Shown piece after piece: positions 1 through 6,828 of a DNA stretch of 37,128 nt. Under the pieces are notes generated by a model. The model was not told the DNA's origin and searched no databases. It was given only the letters and a program-made list of their open reading frames with translations. The position numbers and the translations under genes are program-made. How positions within the stretch are numbered: position 1 is the stretch's first letter; each line of letters begins with the position of its first letter. The stretch is from JBEKYD01 sp052325345 (GTDB lineage Bacteria; Acidobacteriota; Terriglobia; Bryobacterales; Bryobacteraceae): contig JBKQVG010000198.1 of NCBI GenBank assembly GCA_052325345.1, positions 1 through 37,128 on the forward strand, written 5' to 3'.

Positions 1-441
1 AATCTGAGCGATACCCGCGAAATGGCGCAGGGCGACACCATGCGGTTGGGCCACTATTCGCTGCGCATGACTCGCATGGAGCAGGGCGAAAACGACAACT
101 ACTCCTGGCATCGCGCCATCATCCAGGTAACCAAGGACGGCGACGATCTGGGCACGCTCGAACCGGAAAAACGCTTCTACAAGGCCAGCCGGCAAGGCAC
201 CTCGGAAATCGGCCTCCGCCAGCGGCCCAATGAAGACCTGTACCTGAATTTCGCCGGCATGTCGGACGACAACCAGCGCGCTATCATCCAGGCCTACGTA
301 AATCCGCTGGTGTTCTGGATCTGGGCCGGCGGCCTGGTGCTGATTGCCGGCACGCTGGTCTGCCTGATTCCCAGCAAAGTGAAAATGCAGTACGCCCGCA
401 CCAGCGTGGTGGGCGTGGCGAAGGCCCATGTCCAAGCGTAA
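1..441 (+). CDS. ccmF: CcmF-type haem lyase, C-terminal end (partial at the window start)
   Basis: The reading frame is open from base 1, so the gene begins outside the window and only about 146 C-terminal residues are visible. CcmF is the large membrane subunit of the cytochrome c haem lyase and attaches haem to apocytochrome on the outer face of the inner membrane. The visible part carries the family's end pattern: a periplasmic stretch with EKRFY, an R-x-x-x-NEDLY-type segment, then VNPLVFWIWAGG leading into the last membrane helix (window residues about 100-120) and a short basic tail. The stop overlaps the region just before ccmH, and the following genes are other ccm functions, which supports the call. 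The N-terminal haem-handling WWD region cannot be checked here. Confidence 0.88.
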   Translation, partial: NLSDTREMAQGDTMRLGHYSLRMTRMEQGENDNYSWHRAIIQVTKDGDDLGTLEPEKRFYKASRQGTSEIGLRQRPNEDLYLNFAGMSDDNQRAIIQAYVNPLVFWIWAGGLVLIAGTLVCLIPSKVKMQYARTSVVGVAKAHVQA

Positions 442-448
442 TTCAGCC

Positions 449-579
449 GTGGAGCGGGCACTCGTGCCTGCCACGTCCCGATTCGTCGGGACGCGTCTTC
501 GTTCGGCCATGGAACGGTGCCGGCCGACAGAGCGTGCCGGGACGAGTCCCGGCATGGCAGGCAGGAGTGCCCGCTCCAC
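449..579. repeat. Imperfect inverted-repeat element between ccmF and ccmH (family A, copy 1)
   Basis: The ends, 449-474 and 554-579, are inverted complements with about one or two mismatches; the outer core on the left reads GTGGAGCGGGCAC. The middle holds further short palindromes around CGTCCCG and CGGGAC. It overlaps the last bases of the intergenic space and would be read as coding only if ccmH began at 428. A diverged relative lies at 36623-36740 (shared CGTGC-TGCC core and the same inverted layout). It resembles a small non-autonomous palindromic element. Confidence 0.7.
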
Positions 580-589
580 ATTCAAAGTG

Positions 590-1039
590 ATGTTGCTGGC
601 TCTGGTCCTGGTCCTGGCCGCGCTGGCGCAATCGGCGTCGGAAAAACCCAGCCTGGACGTTCGCCGGGTGGGCATGCGCCTGGCCTGCCAGTGCGGCTGC
701 AAGGATTCCGTAGCTACTTGCAGCATGCTCGAGTGCGGGTTTTCGAAGCCGGCCAAAGAGCGCATCGCCCGTATGCAGGCCCTGGGGATGAGCGACCAGC
801 AGATCATCGACGCCTTCGTGCGCGACTACGGTCCGGGCATCTACCTGGCCCCGCCCTCGAGCGCGGGATGGGTGGTTCCGTACGCCGCCGTCGGCGCCGG
901 TCTGCTGGCCATCTGGTGGTTTATTCGGAAATATCGCAGACCGCGGCCCCTGCCCGAATTAGGAACGATCGAAATCGACGACCCGGCGCTGTCGAAATAC
1001 AAAGACCAGATCGAAAAGGACCTGGCCGATTTGGAGTGA
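590..1039 (+). CDS. ccmH: CcmH-like cytochrome c biogenesis thiol protein
   Basis: Predicted 149-residue periplasmic, membrane-anchored thiol protein that keeps apocytochrome CxxCH cysteines reduced for haem ligation. Residues 1-17 form a signal peptide or anchor (MLLALVLVLAALAQ). A compact domain follows with cysteines at 33, 35, 37, 44 and 49, then the family-like stretch IDAFVRDYGPGIYLAPP, a second hydrophobic helix near residues 94-110 and a charged tail. I chose ATG 590 because the longer frame from 428 would translate the inverted repeat at 449-579, whose residues look non-protein. The CxCxC pattern differs from the RCxxCQ of proteobacterial CcmH. It lies between ccmF and a CcmI-like gene and is 10 bases from the next start. 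Confidence 0.83.
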   Translation: MLLALVLVLAALAQSASEKPSLDVRRVGMRLACQCGCKDSVATCSMLECGFSKPAKERIARMQALGMSDQQIIDAFVRDYGPGIYLAPPSSAGWVVPYAAVGAGLLAIWWFIRKYRRPRPLPELGTIEIDDPALSKYKDQIEKDLADLE

Positions 1040-1049
1040 AGCTTCCGCG

Positions 1050-1502
1050 GTGATCATCGTCATTACGTGCGTGCTCGCGATCGCCGTTATCGCGTTCATC
1101 CTCACCATCCGGCCCGGCGACCTGCCCGCCGCCGAACCGGAATCGCCTTTCGCCCACCTGGACGACCGCAAGGCCGCCATCTACGAAAACCTGCGCGATT
1201 TGCAGTTCGAATACCGCTTGGGCAAGCTCTCCGACGCCGACTATCAGAACACCAAGAAGGACCTGCAAAAGGAGTTGGCCGCGGTGCTGGCGGAAGTCGA
1301 CCGTCTCCGGGCGCAACTCGCTTCGAGCCCGGCTTCGAACCCTGCCATGGCTGTCCCGGCGCCAGCCCCCAAACCCAAGGCCGAGCGCGCCGCGGCGTCC
1401 AAGCCCATCGGTTTCGTCTGCCCCTCCTGCGGCGCGAAATTCGAAAGGAGCCTCAAGTTTTGCGGCGAGTGCGGCAAATCCATGAAGGCGGCCAGGGCAT
1501 GA
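1050..1502 (+). CDS. CcmI-like membrane protein with C-terminal zinc ribbon
   Basis: 150 residues with a GTG start. An N-terminal membrane helix (residues 1-20) is followed by an acidic or coiled-coil stretch (about 30-90: DRKAAIYENLRDLQFEYRLGKL then DYQNTKKDLQKEL), which resembles the start of CcmI/CycH, a cytochrome c maturation chaperone. A Pro/Ala-rich linker (100-125) leads to a four-cysteine ribbon, CPSC...CGEC (about 128-145). CcmI usually ends in TPR repeats that bind apocytochrome; here a zinc ribbon replaces them. Position inside the ccm operon, with the next gene starting inside its stop codon (ATGA), supports a role in maturation. The exact function is inferred. Confidence 0.75.
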   Translation: MIIVITCVLAIAVIAFILTIRPGDLPAAEPESPFAHLDDRKAAIYENLRDLQFEYRLGKLSDADYQNTKKDLQKELAAVLAEVDRLRAQLASSPASNPAMAVPAPAPKPKAERAAASKPIGFVCPSCGAKFERSLKFCGECGKSMKAARA

Positions 1503-2494
1503 AGAAGATTGCTTTGCTTTTCCCGATTCTGGCCTGCCTGCCGCTAATGGCCGAAGTTTCCGGCACGGTGGTCAACCGCACCACCGGCCAGCCGCAGGTT
1601 GGCGCCACCGTAACGCTGTATAAGTTCGGCCAGGGCGGCATGGAGGCGGTCGCCTCCGCCAAAACCGACGCCGCCGGCGCCTTTCGCATCGCGCAGGATG
1701 CCGGCGGGCAGGGCCCGTCGATGCTGCGCGTCGAAGTCGACAACGTCACCTACAATCACATGTGTCCGCCCGGCACTCCCACCACCGGCGTCACCTTCGA
1801 CGTTTACAACGCCTCCAAACGCCAGCCCGCGGACGTGAAAGTCTCCAAGCACATGATTCTGTTCCAGCCGAGCGGCGGGCAGATGACGGTGAGCGAAACC
1901 TACCTGGTCGACAACACGGGCAAGACCACCTGGTTCGACCCGGACGCGGGAACGCTGCCCTTCTACCTGCCGGCAGCGGCGGGGAGAAAGGTCGAGATCT
2001 CCGCTACCGCACCGGATGGCATGGCCGTTCCGGCTCCTTCCGCCAAGACCGCGCGCGCCGATACCTACGCCGCCAAGTTCGAAATCAAGCCCGGCGAAAC
2101 CCGCATCGACCTGAGTTACGCGGCGCCTTATACGGAAGGCGCGGCGTATGCCGGCCGCGTGGCGACGAAGGACGAGAACACCTACCTGATCGCTCCCAAG
2201 GGCGTCACGCTGGAAGCCCAAGGGTTGCAGGATCTCGGCTCCGAACCCCGCACCCAGGCGCGCATCTACGGCCTGAATGCTTCCTCGTACAGCGTGAAGT
2301 TGACCGGCGCGGTGGACACCGCCGCTGCCGCTCCGGCCGAGTCCGCCGACGACAGCGCCGCGCAGGACTCGGGCCCGCAGATCGAGCAGATCATGCCGCG
2401 CATCTACTCGCGGGCGGGCTTGATTCTAGGCCTTGCGCTGGGCATCCTGACCCTGGGCTTCGTCTTGCTCTATCGCGCCCAGGGAAACGCATGA
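1499..2494 (+). CDS. Secreted membrane-anchored protein with carboxypeptidase-regulatory-like domain
   Basis: 331 residues. A signal peptide (1-19, ending LPLMAEV) is followed by a beta-sandwich of the carboxypeptidase regulatory-like type (about 20-85: VSGTVVNRTTGQPQVGATVTL), then a second predicted beta-rich region, an Ala-rich linker near 280-300 and one C-terminal membrane helix (about 305-325) with a short cytoplasmic tail. The start is fixed by translational coupling: ATG overlaps the stop of the zinc-ribbon gene, and its own stop overlaps the ATG of ccmA. No catalytic motif is visible. The coupling between ccm genes suggests a periplasmic partner in cytochrome maturation or export, but this is inference from position only. 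Confidence 0.72.
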   Translation: MKKIALLFPILACLPLMAEVSGTVVNRTTGQPQVGATVTLYKFGQGGMEAVASAKTDAAGAFRIAQDAGGQGPSMLRVEVDNVTYNHMCPPGTPTTGVTFDVYNASKRQPADVKVSKHMILFQPSGGQMTVSETYLVDNTGKTTWFDPDAGTLPFYLPAAAGRKVEISATAPDGMAVPAPSAKTARADTYAAKFEIKPGETRIDLSYAAPYTEGAAYAGRVATKDENTYLIAPKGVTLEAQGLQDLGSEPRTQARIYGLNASSYSVKLTGAVDTAAAAPAESADDSAAQDSGPQIEQIMPRIYSRAGLILGLALGILTLGFVLLYRAQGNA

Positions 2495-3189
2495 GCGCAG
2501 TTGCCGTAGAGGGCGTCTGGAAATTCTACGGCGACTATCCGGCCCTGCGCAATATCCGCCTCGACGTCGAAGCCGGCTCCTGCCTGGCTCTGATCGGGCG
2601 CAACGGGGCGGGAAAAACCACTTTGCTGCGCATCGTGGCGGGGTTTTCGCGGCCAGGCAAGGGCGAGGTCAAGATCTTCGGCGCTCCGCCGCGCGACAGG
2701 GAGGCGCGCCACCGGATCGGTTTCATCGGCCATGGCATTTCGGTTTACGACGAGCTGAGCGCGCTCGAAAACCTGGTGCTTTACGCGCGCCTTTACGCAC
2801 TCGAAGATCCGCGGCGCGCGGCGCTGGAATGGTTGGAGCGCACCGGCTTGGAGCGGTCGGCCAACGGACTGGTTCGCGAATTCTCCCGCGGCATGCGCCA
2901 GCGCCTCGCCGTGGCCCGCGCCTTCCTGCACGATCCGCGCGTGCTGCTGCTCGACGAACCGTTCACCGCGCTCGACGATCGCGCCATCGCCGTGCTGCAG
3001 CGTCTGCTGCGCGAGGCCCTGGCGGCCGGCAAGACCGTAGTCATGTCGACCCACCAGTTGCGCGAGGCCATGGAACTCGCCACGCACGTGGCGCTGATCA
3101 ACCGCGGGCAAGTGGCGTTTCACGGTGAGGCGACGCCCGAGATGGCCGCCGACCCCTCCCTGATCTACGCCCGCTACGGGGAAGCCTGA
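2491..3189 (+). CDS. ccmA: CcmA-type ABC transporter ATPase (haem exporter)
   Basis: 232-residue cytoplasmic ATPase that works with CcmB/CcmC to release holo-CcmE during cytochrome c maturation. Walker A is GRNGAGKTT (about residues 37-45), the signature is the variant FSRGMRQR, Walker B is VLLLDEPFTALD, and the switch His lies in MSTHQLREA. The start ATG overlaps the previous stop (ATGA) and the stop overlaps the start of ccmB, so the three genes are coupled. Length is close to the usual 200-230 of CcmA. A generic ABC-2 export ATPase would look similar; the adjacent ccmB-like permease and upstream ccmF/ccmH make CcmA most likely. Confidence 0.88.
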   Translation: MSAVAVEGVWKFYGDYPALRNIRLDVEAGSCLALIGRNGAGKTTLLRIVAGFSRPGKGEVKIFGAPPRDREARHRIGFIGHGISVYDELSALENLVLYARLYALEDPRRAALEWLERTGLERSANGLVREFSRGMRQRLAVARAFLHDPRVLLLDEPFTALDDRAIAVLQRLLREALAAGKTVVMSTHQLREAMELATHVALINRGQVAFHGEATPEMAADPSLIYARYGEA

Positions 3190-3869
3190 TGAGGTTCTTC
3201 CACGACGTCTGGGTGATCGCGCTGAAGGACCTGCGGGCCGAGTTCCGCACCAAGGAAGCGGTCAACGCGTCGCTAGCCTTCGCCCTGGTGATCCTCTTGA
3301 TCTTCAGTTTCGCCTTCGACGCGCAGGAAGATACCACCCGCGAAATTTCCGGCGGCCTGCTCTGGATCGCCTTTGCTTTCGCCGGCACGCTGATCCTGAA
3401 CCGCAGCTTCGCGCGCGAGATTCCCAACGATTGCCTGGATGCGCTGATCGCCTCGCCCGTCTCCGGCGCGGCGCTGTTTCTGGGCAAGGCCATCGCTAAT
3501 TACGTTTTACTGCTGGGCATGGAGCTGGTTTCGCTCCCGGTCTTCAGCGTGTTCTACAACGTGCGCTGGATGGGCCAATACGGCTGGCTCGCGCTGGTCT
3601 TCCTGTTGGGCACCTGGGCCATCACCGTGATCGGAACCATGACCAGCGCGCTGACGGTGAATATCCGCCTGCGTGAAGTCATGCTGCCCATGCTGACCTA
3701 CCCCATCCTGGTGCCGGCGCTGCTCGGCGCCATGCAGTTGAGCATGCAGTTGATGGCGGGCAACCCCATCGGACCGGACAACGTGAACTGGCTCAAAATG
3801 CTGATCGGTTTCGATATCGTCTACACGGCCGTCTCCCTGGTGCTGGTGGAGACGGTGCTGGTGGGGTGA
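3189..3869 (+). CDS. ccmB: CcmB haem exporter permease
   Basis: 226 residues, the usual CcmB length, with about six hydrophobic helices. The N-terminus has the family pattern ALKDLRAEFRTKEAVNAS, followed by LLWIAFAFAGTLILNRSF and DCLDALIASPVSGAALFLGKA, all typical of CcmB. It is the membrane partner of CcmA. ATG shares one base with the ccmA stop. It is the last recognisable ccm gene: no ccmC or ccmE follows, and the next DNA is a decayed TPR frame, so the operon may end here or have been cut. Confidence 0.9.
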   Translation: MRFFHDVWVIALKDLRAEFRTKEAVNASLAFALVILLIFSFAFDAQEDTTREISGGLLWIAFAFAGTLILNRSFAREIPNDCLDALIASPVSGAALFLGKAIANYVLLLGMELVSLPVFSVFYNVRWMGQYGWLALVFLLGTWAITVIGTMTSALTVNIRLREVMLPMLTYPILVPALLGAMQLSMQLMAGNPIGPDNVNWLKMLIGFDIVYTAVSLVLVETVLVG

Positions 3870-3971
3870 GGGAGCGGTCGGCGCCGAGCGAGCCATCAGC
3901 CGCGCCGCGCCCCCCGGAGCGTTTCGACGGCAAGACAGTCCGCGCCCGAAGGCGGATTAGAATGAACTGCA

Positions 3972-4509
3972 GTGCCGAAGGCCGGAAGCAAACCGCCAAA
4001 ACCTCTGCCAAAGGCCGCCGTGCGCATCGATCCCGATTCCGCTCCCACCCACACCGACCTGGGCAGCGCGCTGGCCAAAATGCCTGGCCGCCTGCCGGAC
4101 GCCACCGCGCAATTTCAGGCCGCCGTTCGCCTGGCTCCGGATGCGCCCATCCCGCACAACAATCTGGGCAGCGCCCTGACCGAAGCCGGCCCGGTTGCCC
4201 GAAGCCATCGCCGAATTCCAGACCGCGCTGCGATTGGATCCCGGCTACGACGAAGCCCGGCGCAACCTTGCCGAGGCCCAGGCCGGCGGCTCAGCCGAGG
4301 CCCATCGCAATCGCGGCATCGCTCTGCTCCAAGCCGGCAACCCTTCCCGGACCATCGGCGAATTCGAAGCCGCCTTGCGCATCGACCCGAACGATGCCGA
4401 CGCGCACAATTACCTGGGCGTGGCACTCTCTCGCTTCCCCGATCGCCAGGACGAATCCATCGCCCATTTCAAGACGCCCGGACGCTTTCAAGGCGGGGTG
4501 AAGTACTAG
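3972..4509 (+). pseudogene. Frameshifted TPR-repeat protein remnant
   Basis: Two overlapping frames encode consecutive TPR units. The first (from about 3972) has TDLGSALAKMPGRLPDATAQ and ends its sense near 4185; the second resumes with PEAIAEFQTALRLDPGYDEA and runs to the stop at 4507-4509. Removing one C from the run GGCCCGG near 4189-4193 joins them as AGRLPEAIAEFQTAL, so a single inserted base explains the break. The joined product has about 178 residues and roughly four to five TPR units. The C-terminal end (HFKTPGRFQGGVKY) also looks degraded. No clear start codon context or signal peptide is seen. A sequencing error cannot be excluded. Confidence 0.7.
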
Positions 4510-4613
4510 GACTAGCAACAGTACTTCTGGAACTGAAATGCCAGTTGACCGCGGACAGCACGGCGCATTTCACTAGAACAGGGGGATCACAGAGCCGATA
4601 TACCAACCGTCGT

Positions 4614-4633
4614 CCTCAGGGCTTAACCTGAGG
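4614..4633. terminator. Short hairpin before the HDOD gene
   Basis: CCTCAGG (4614-4620) pairs with CCTGAGG (4627-4633) around a 6-base loop. No T-run follows, so intrinsic termination is only possible, not shown. It lies between the TPR remnant and the HDOD gene. Confidence 0.3.
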
Positions 4634-4653
4634 CCGCCAATAGCGGAGCCGAC

Positions 4654-5616
4654 ATGCACGCTTTCAACGGACTTTGGAACACGAACAAGGAGCGGCGCGA
4701 GCTGCGCATCATATTACCTTCGCCCGAACCGGCTCGGCCGGAAGTGAAAAATCCGCCTTTGGCGGAAACGCATTTCACCGTCAGCCATGCGGGATCCCGG
4801 AATCTGGGGCCGATGGCGAAGTTGACACCTTTCGCCCCGGTAGCCGTCAACCTGATGCGGCTTTTCGATCGGCCCGATGTGCCGATCCATGAAGTCACCG
4901 GCCTGATTGCCTCCGATCCGACCCTGACCTCGGAGATGTTGGTGTTTGCCAATTCTCCGCTATTTGGGTTTCGGGCGCGGGTCAACGGGCTGACCCATGC
5001 CGTGGCAATTCTGGGGATCGATCGCATCCAGTCGATCGTTGCCGCGCTGGCTGTGCGCTCGCTCTTGAAGGGAGCTCCCAAGACGCCGGTGATGCGACGT
5101 ATCTGGCGCCATAGCGTCGCCACGGCGGGGATCGCCGAGGCCCTGGCGCCGGCTTACGGAGTCGCTCCAAGCGCCGCCGGCACCGCGGCGATTCTGCATG
5201 ACCTTGGACGGGTGGGCTTGCTCGCGGCGTACTCTGAAGCCTATACGCGGTTGGCCATTCAATCGCACGAAAACCCGGCGGCGATTCTGGCGGCGGAGAG
5301 AGCCGAGTTCGGCATGGACCATTGCCAGGCGGGAGCCCTTCTGGCCCAGGCTTGGCGCTTCCCGGAAGAATTCCGGGTGGTGACGGCTCGTCATCGGGAG
5401 GACCCGGCTGGCACGCTGGACGTGCTGTCGCTGGTGCAAACCGCCTGCCGACTGGCTGAAAGCTATAATTTCGCCGCCATCGCGCACGGCGACCACCAAA
5501 AAACCGCGGACACGCTGGCTGCCTGCGTTCCCGAAGCCATTCGCCCGGCTGCAGAGAAGCTGCTTACCGGTATCGAGGAGCGGATTGCCATCCGCATTGA
5601 GTCACTGGATTTCTAG
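4654..5616 (+). CDS. HDOD-domain signalling protein
   Basis: 320 residues. HDOD domains are HD-related, usually non-catalytic, and link to c-di-GMP or stress signalling. The domain spans about residues 55-255: KLTPFAPVAVNLMRLFDRPD, then SDPTLTSEMLVFANSPLFG, AVAILGIDRIQSIV, MRRIWRHSVATAGIAEALA and ILHDLGRVGLL. The HD pair survives in LHDLG but the other metal ligands of catalytic HD-GYP proteins are not evident. The first 50 residues are a poorly conserved N-terminal extension. Start ATG 4654 has GGAG at 4645-4648 with good spacing. No partner output domain is fused, so it probably acts through another protein. It stands alone between a TPR remnant and a toxin-antitoxin pair. Confidence 0.85.
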   Translation: MHAFNGLWNTNKERRELRIILPSPEPARPEVKNPPLAETHFTVSHAGSRNLGPMAKLTPFAPVAVNLMRLFDRPDVPIHEVTGLIASDPTLTSEMLVFANSPLFGFRARVNGLTHAVAILGIDRIQSIVAALAVRSLLKGAPKTPVMRRIWRHSVATAGIAEALAPAYGVAPSAAGTAAILHDLGRVGLLAAYSEAYTRLAIQSHENPAAILAAERAEFGMDHCQAGALLAQAWRFPEEFRVVTARHREDPAGTLDVLSLVQTACRLAESYNFAAIAHGDHQKTADTLAACVPEAIRPAAEKLLTGIEERIAIRIESLDF

Positions 5617-5669
5617 TTTAGGGCATCCGCGTTACGGTTCCGGAGCCGCCTACCCTGGCCAGCGAAGAA

Positions 5670-5688
5670 TGCACTACAATGTAGTGCA
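5670..5688. promoter_or_regulatory. Perfect palindromic operator and -10 box over the antitoxin start
   Basis: TGCACTACAATGTAGTGCA is a perfect 9-1-9 palindrome whose last base is the A of the antitoxin ATG (5688). It contains TACAAT (5675-5680), a good -10 hexamer, which would put transcription start at or one base before the ATG: a leaderless message. No Shine-Dalgarno is visible upstream. A ribbon-helix-helix antitoxin bound here would block the -10 box, the usual autoregulation of such pairs. No convincing -35 was found. Confidence 0.7.
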
Positions 5689-5969
5689 TGAAGAGCGAGG
5701 TCTATAGTTGGCGCGTTTCGACCGATCTCAAGACCGGCTTGGAGCGTGAAGCGCACCGGAGGAAGGTATCCCTTTCCGCGGTTCTCGATCTGGCCGCCCG
5801 AGATTGGCTAAGCAAAAGTGGCGAGGGGCCGGGAGGCGATGAGGAGCAACTTCGCCTTCATAAGGCCGCATCGAAGTGCCTTGGGGCTCTGGTGAGCGGC
5901 AATGCGCAGCGGTCGGAGAATGCGCGCGAGGCTGTGCGTCAGCGTCTGCGGCGTCAACATGGCCGCTGA
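5688..5969 (+). CDS. Ribbon-helix-helix-like antitoxin
   Basis: 93 residues. The N-terminus fits a ribbon-helix-helix DNA-binding fold: short strand SWRVSTDLKTGLEREAHRR (about residues 7-25) then a helix with VSLSAVLDLAARDWL. The C-terminal half is charged and likely wraps the toxin. It overlaps the PIN toxin gene by 11 bases, the common antitoxin-first arrangement, and its own start lies in a palindromic operator. Function is inferred mainly from fold pattern and partner; the closest named family cannot be fixed by eye. Confidence 0.72.
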   Translation: MKSEVYSWRVSTDLKTGLEREAHRRKVSLSAVLDLAARDWLSKSGEGPGGDEEQLRLHKAASKCLGALVSGNAQRSENAREAVRQRLRRQHGR

Positions 5970-6384
5970 CGCTCTGATCGACACCGGCGCTATTTTGGCG
6001 CTGCTGGACAAAACGGATCGCTGGCACCGCATCTGCGTGGATACGTTTGAGCACCTCCGATTACCCCTGTTAACCTCTGAAGCGGTACTGACGGAGCTGT
6101 TTCACCTGGTTGGCGACAGTCGTCATGAGACGGACGCCGCCTGGCGGTTGGTGCGCTCCGGCGCCATCGAACTGGCGGCGATCGAGGATTCGGAACTCCC
6201 GCAAATACAAGCACTGATGTCGCGCTATTCGGACCACCCTATGGATTTCGCGGATGGAACGCTGGTGTATTTGGCGAAGCGTGAGGCTCTGTCGACCATC
6301 TTCACCGTAGACCACGGGGACTTCAACACGTATCGGATAGAAGGGCGGCGCCGGTTTCGCGTGCTACCGACGGGCCGGCCCTAA
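5959..6384 (+). CDS. PIN-domain toxin ribonuclease (VapC type)
   Basis: 141 residues, the usual length for VapC-type PIN toxins, which cleave RNA with Mg2+. The four acidic positions expected for the active site are all present: D in ALIDTGAILALLD, E in TSEAVLTELFHL, D in DFADGTLVYLAK and D in TIFTVDHGDF. I took ATG 5959 (MAADALIDTG) because the PIN fold starts there; the frame runs open further upstream into the antitoxin. It overlaps the antitoxin stop, so translation is coupled. The toxin appears intact. Confidence 0.87.
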   Translation: MAADALIDTGAILALLDKTDRWHRICVDTFEHLRLPLLTSEAVLTELFHLVGDSRHETDAAWRLVRSGAIELAAIEDSELPQIQALMSRYSDHPMDFADGTLVYLAKREALSTIFTVDHGDFNTYRIEGRRRFRVLPTGRP

Positions 6385-6698
6385 GTGCTACAGGACAATC
6401 GGTGACAACTTGGCGTCTGGCGAGGCGATCGCGGGCGAGGATCAATTCCTACCGCTGTCCATTCCCGTCATAACGCTCTCGTTTATCTGGGTCGTCGGAT
6501 GAGGCGTTCCAGCTTCATGCCCGAATGTCCCGGCCGCAAAACTGACAAGGACAAAGCCACCGATCAATGAGGTCTGCCTCATGAATAACTTTGTACCGCG
6601 CTCCGGCACCTCGGCTAAGGGACTGCCAGGAAACAACCACTCCAATCACGGCCAACCGCACCCTTACGGTCGCGGCTCCGACTCAACGATACGGTGCG
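6385..6698. other. Non-coding stretch after the PIN toxin
   Basis: No convincing gene is seen in about 310 bases. A 67-codon minus-strand frame at 6442-6645 has a hydrophobic patch but no ribosome site and no family likeness. The right end enters the long inverted repeat at 6651-6741. Confidence 0.5.
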
Positions 6699-6741
6699 TC
6701 AAGCCGCGATTCGGAGCCGCGACCGTAAGGGAGCGGTTGGC
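6651..6741. repeat. Long near-perfect inverted repeat (family B, full copy)
   Basis: The arms 6651-6681 and 6711-6741 are 31 bases each and complementary at 30 positions; the inner 21 bases match perfectly (GGTCGCGGCTCC is the core). The loop is 29 bases. Half-copies of the same core occur at 10741-10762 and 13851-13872. The right arm begins about 75 bases inside a decayed HicB-like frame on the minus strand. Confidence 0.85.
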
Positions 6742-6818
6742 GCGGTTATTGCGATAACGCGCCCTAAGAAAACTTCGTCTTCTTCGCTCCAGCAGACGGC
6801 GCTTGCGTATTTGGTCAT
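6699..6818 (-). pseudogene. HicB-like antitoxin N-terminal remnant cut by a palindromic repeat
   Basis: A 39-codon minus-strand frame begins at ATG 6818 with MTKYASAVCWSEEDEVFLG, which resembles the first strand and turn of HicB-type antitoxins (a start like MxKYxYxVxWSEED). After about 25 residues the frame enters the inverted repeat at 6711-6741 and stops, so the rest of the HicB fold is missing. It begins 10 bases after the stop of the RNA methyltransferase on the same strand. The match is short, so the identity is moderate; no HicA-like partner is visible here. Confidence 0.5.
6739..6763. repeat. Short hairpin next to the family B repeat
   Basis: GGCGCG-G-TTAT (6739-6749) pairs with ATAACGCGCC (6754-6763) around a TGCG loop with one bulged G. 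It overlaps the end of the long inverted repeat and could act as a transcription barrier downstream of the minus-strand methyltransferase. Confidence 0.4.
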
Positions 6819-6828
6819 AGCGGATTCC

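Noticed and set aside
428..589. N-terminal extension of ccmH from ATG 428
   Set aside because: It would translate through the inverted repeat; the signal peptide starts at 590.
1300..1350. TTCGAA-type tRNA T-loop-like bases
   Set aside because: They are inside the zinc-ribbon gene with no cloverleaf; no tRNA was found anywhere in the window.
6442..6645. 67-codon minus-strand frame with a hydrophobic patch
   Set aside because: No ribosome site, no family likeness, and the frame extends from the edge of the repeat region.
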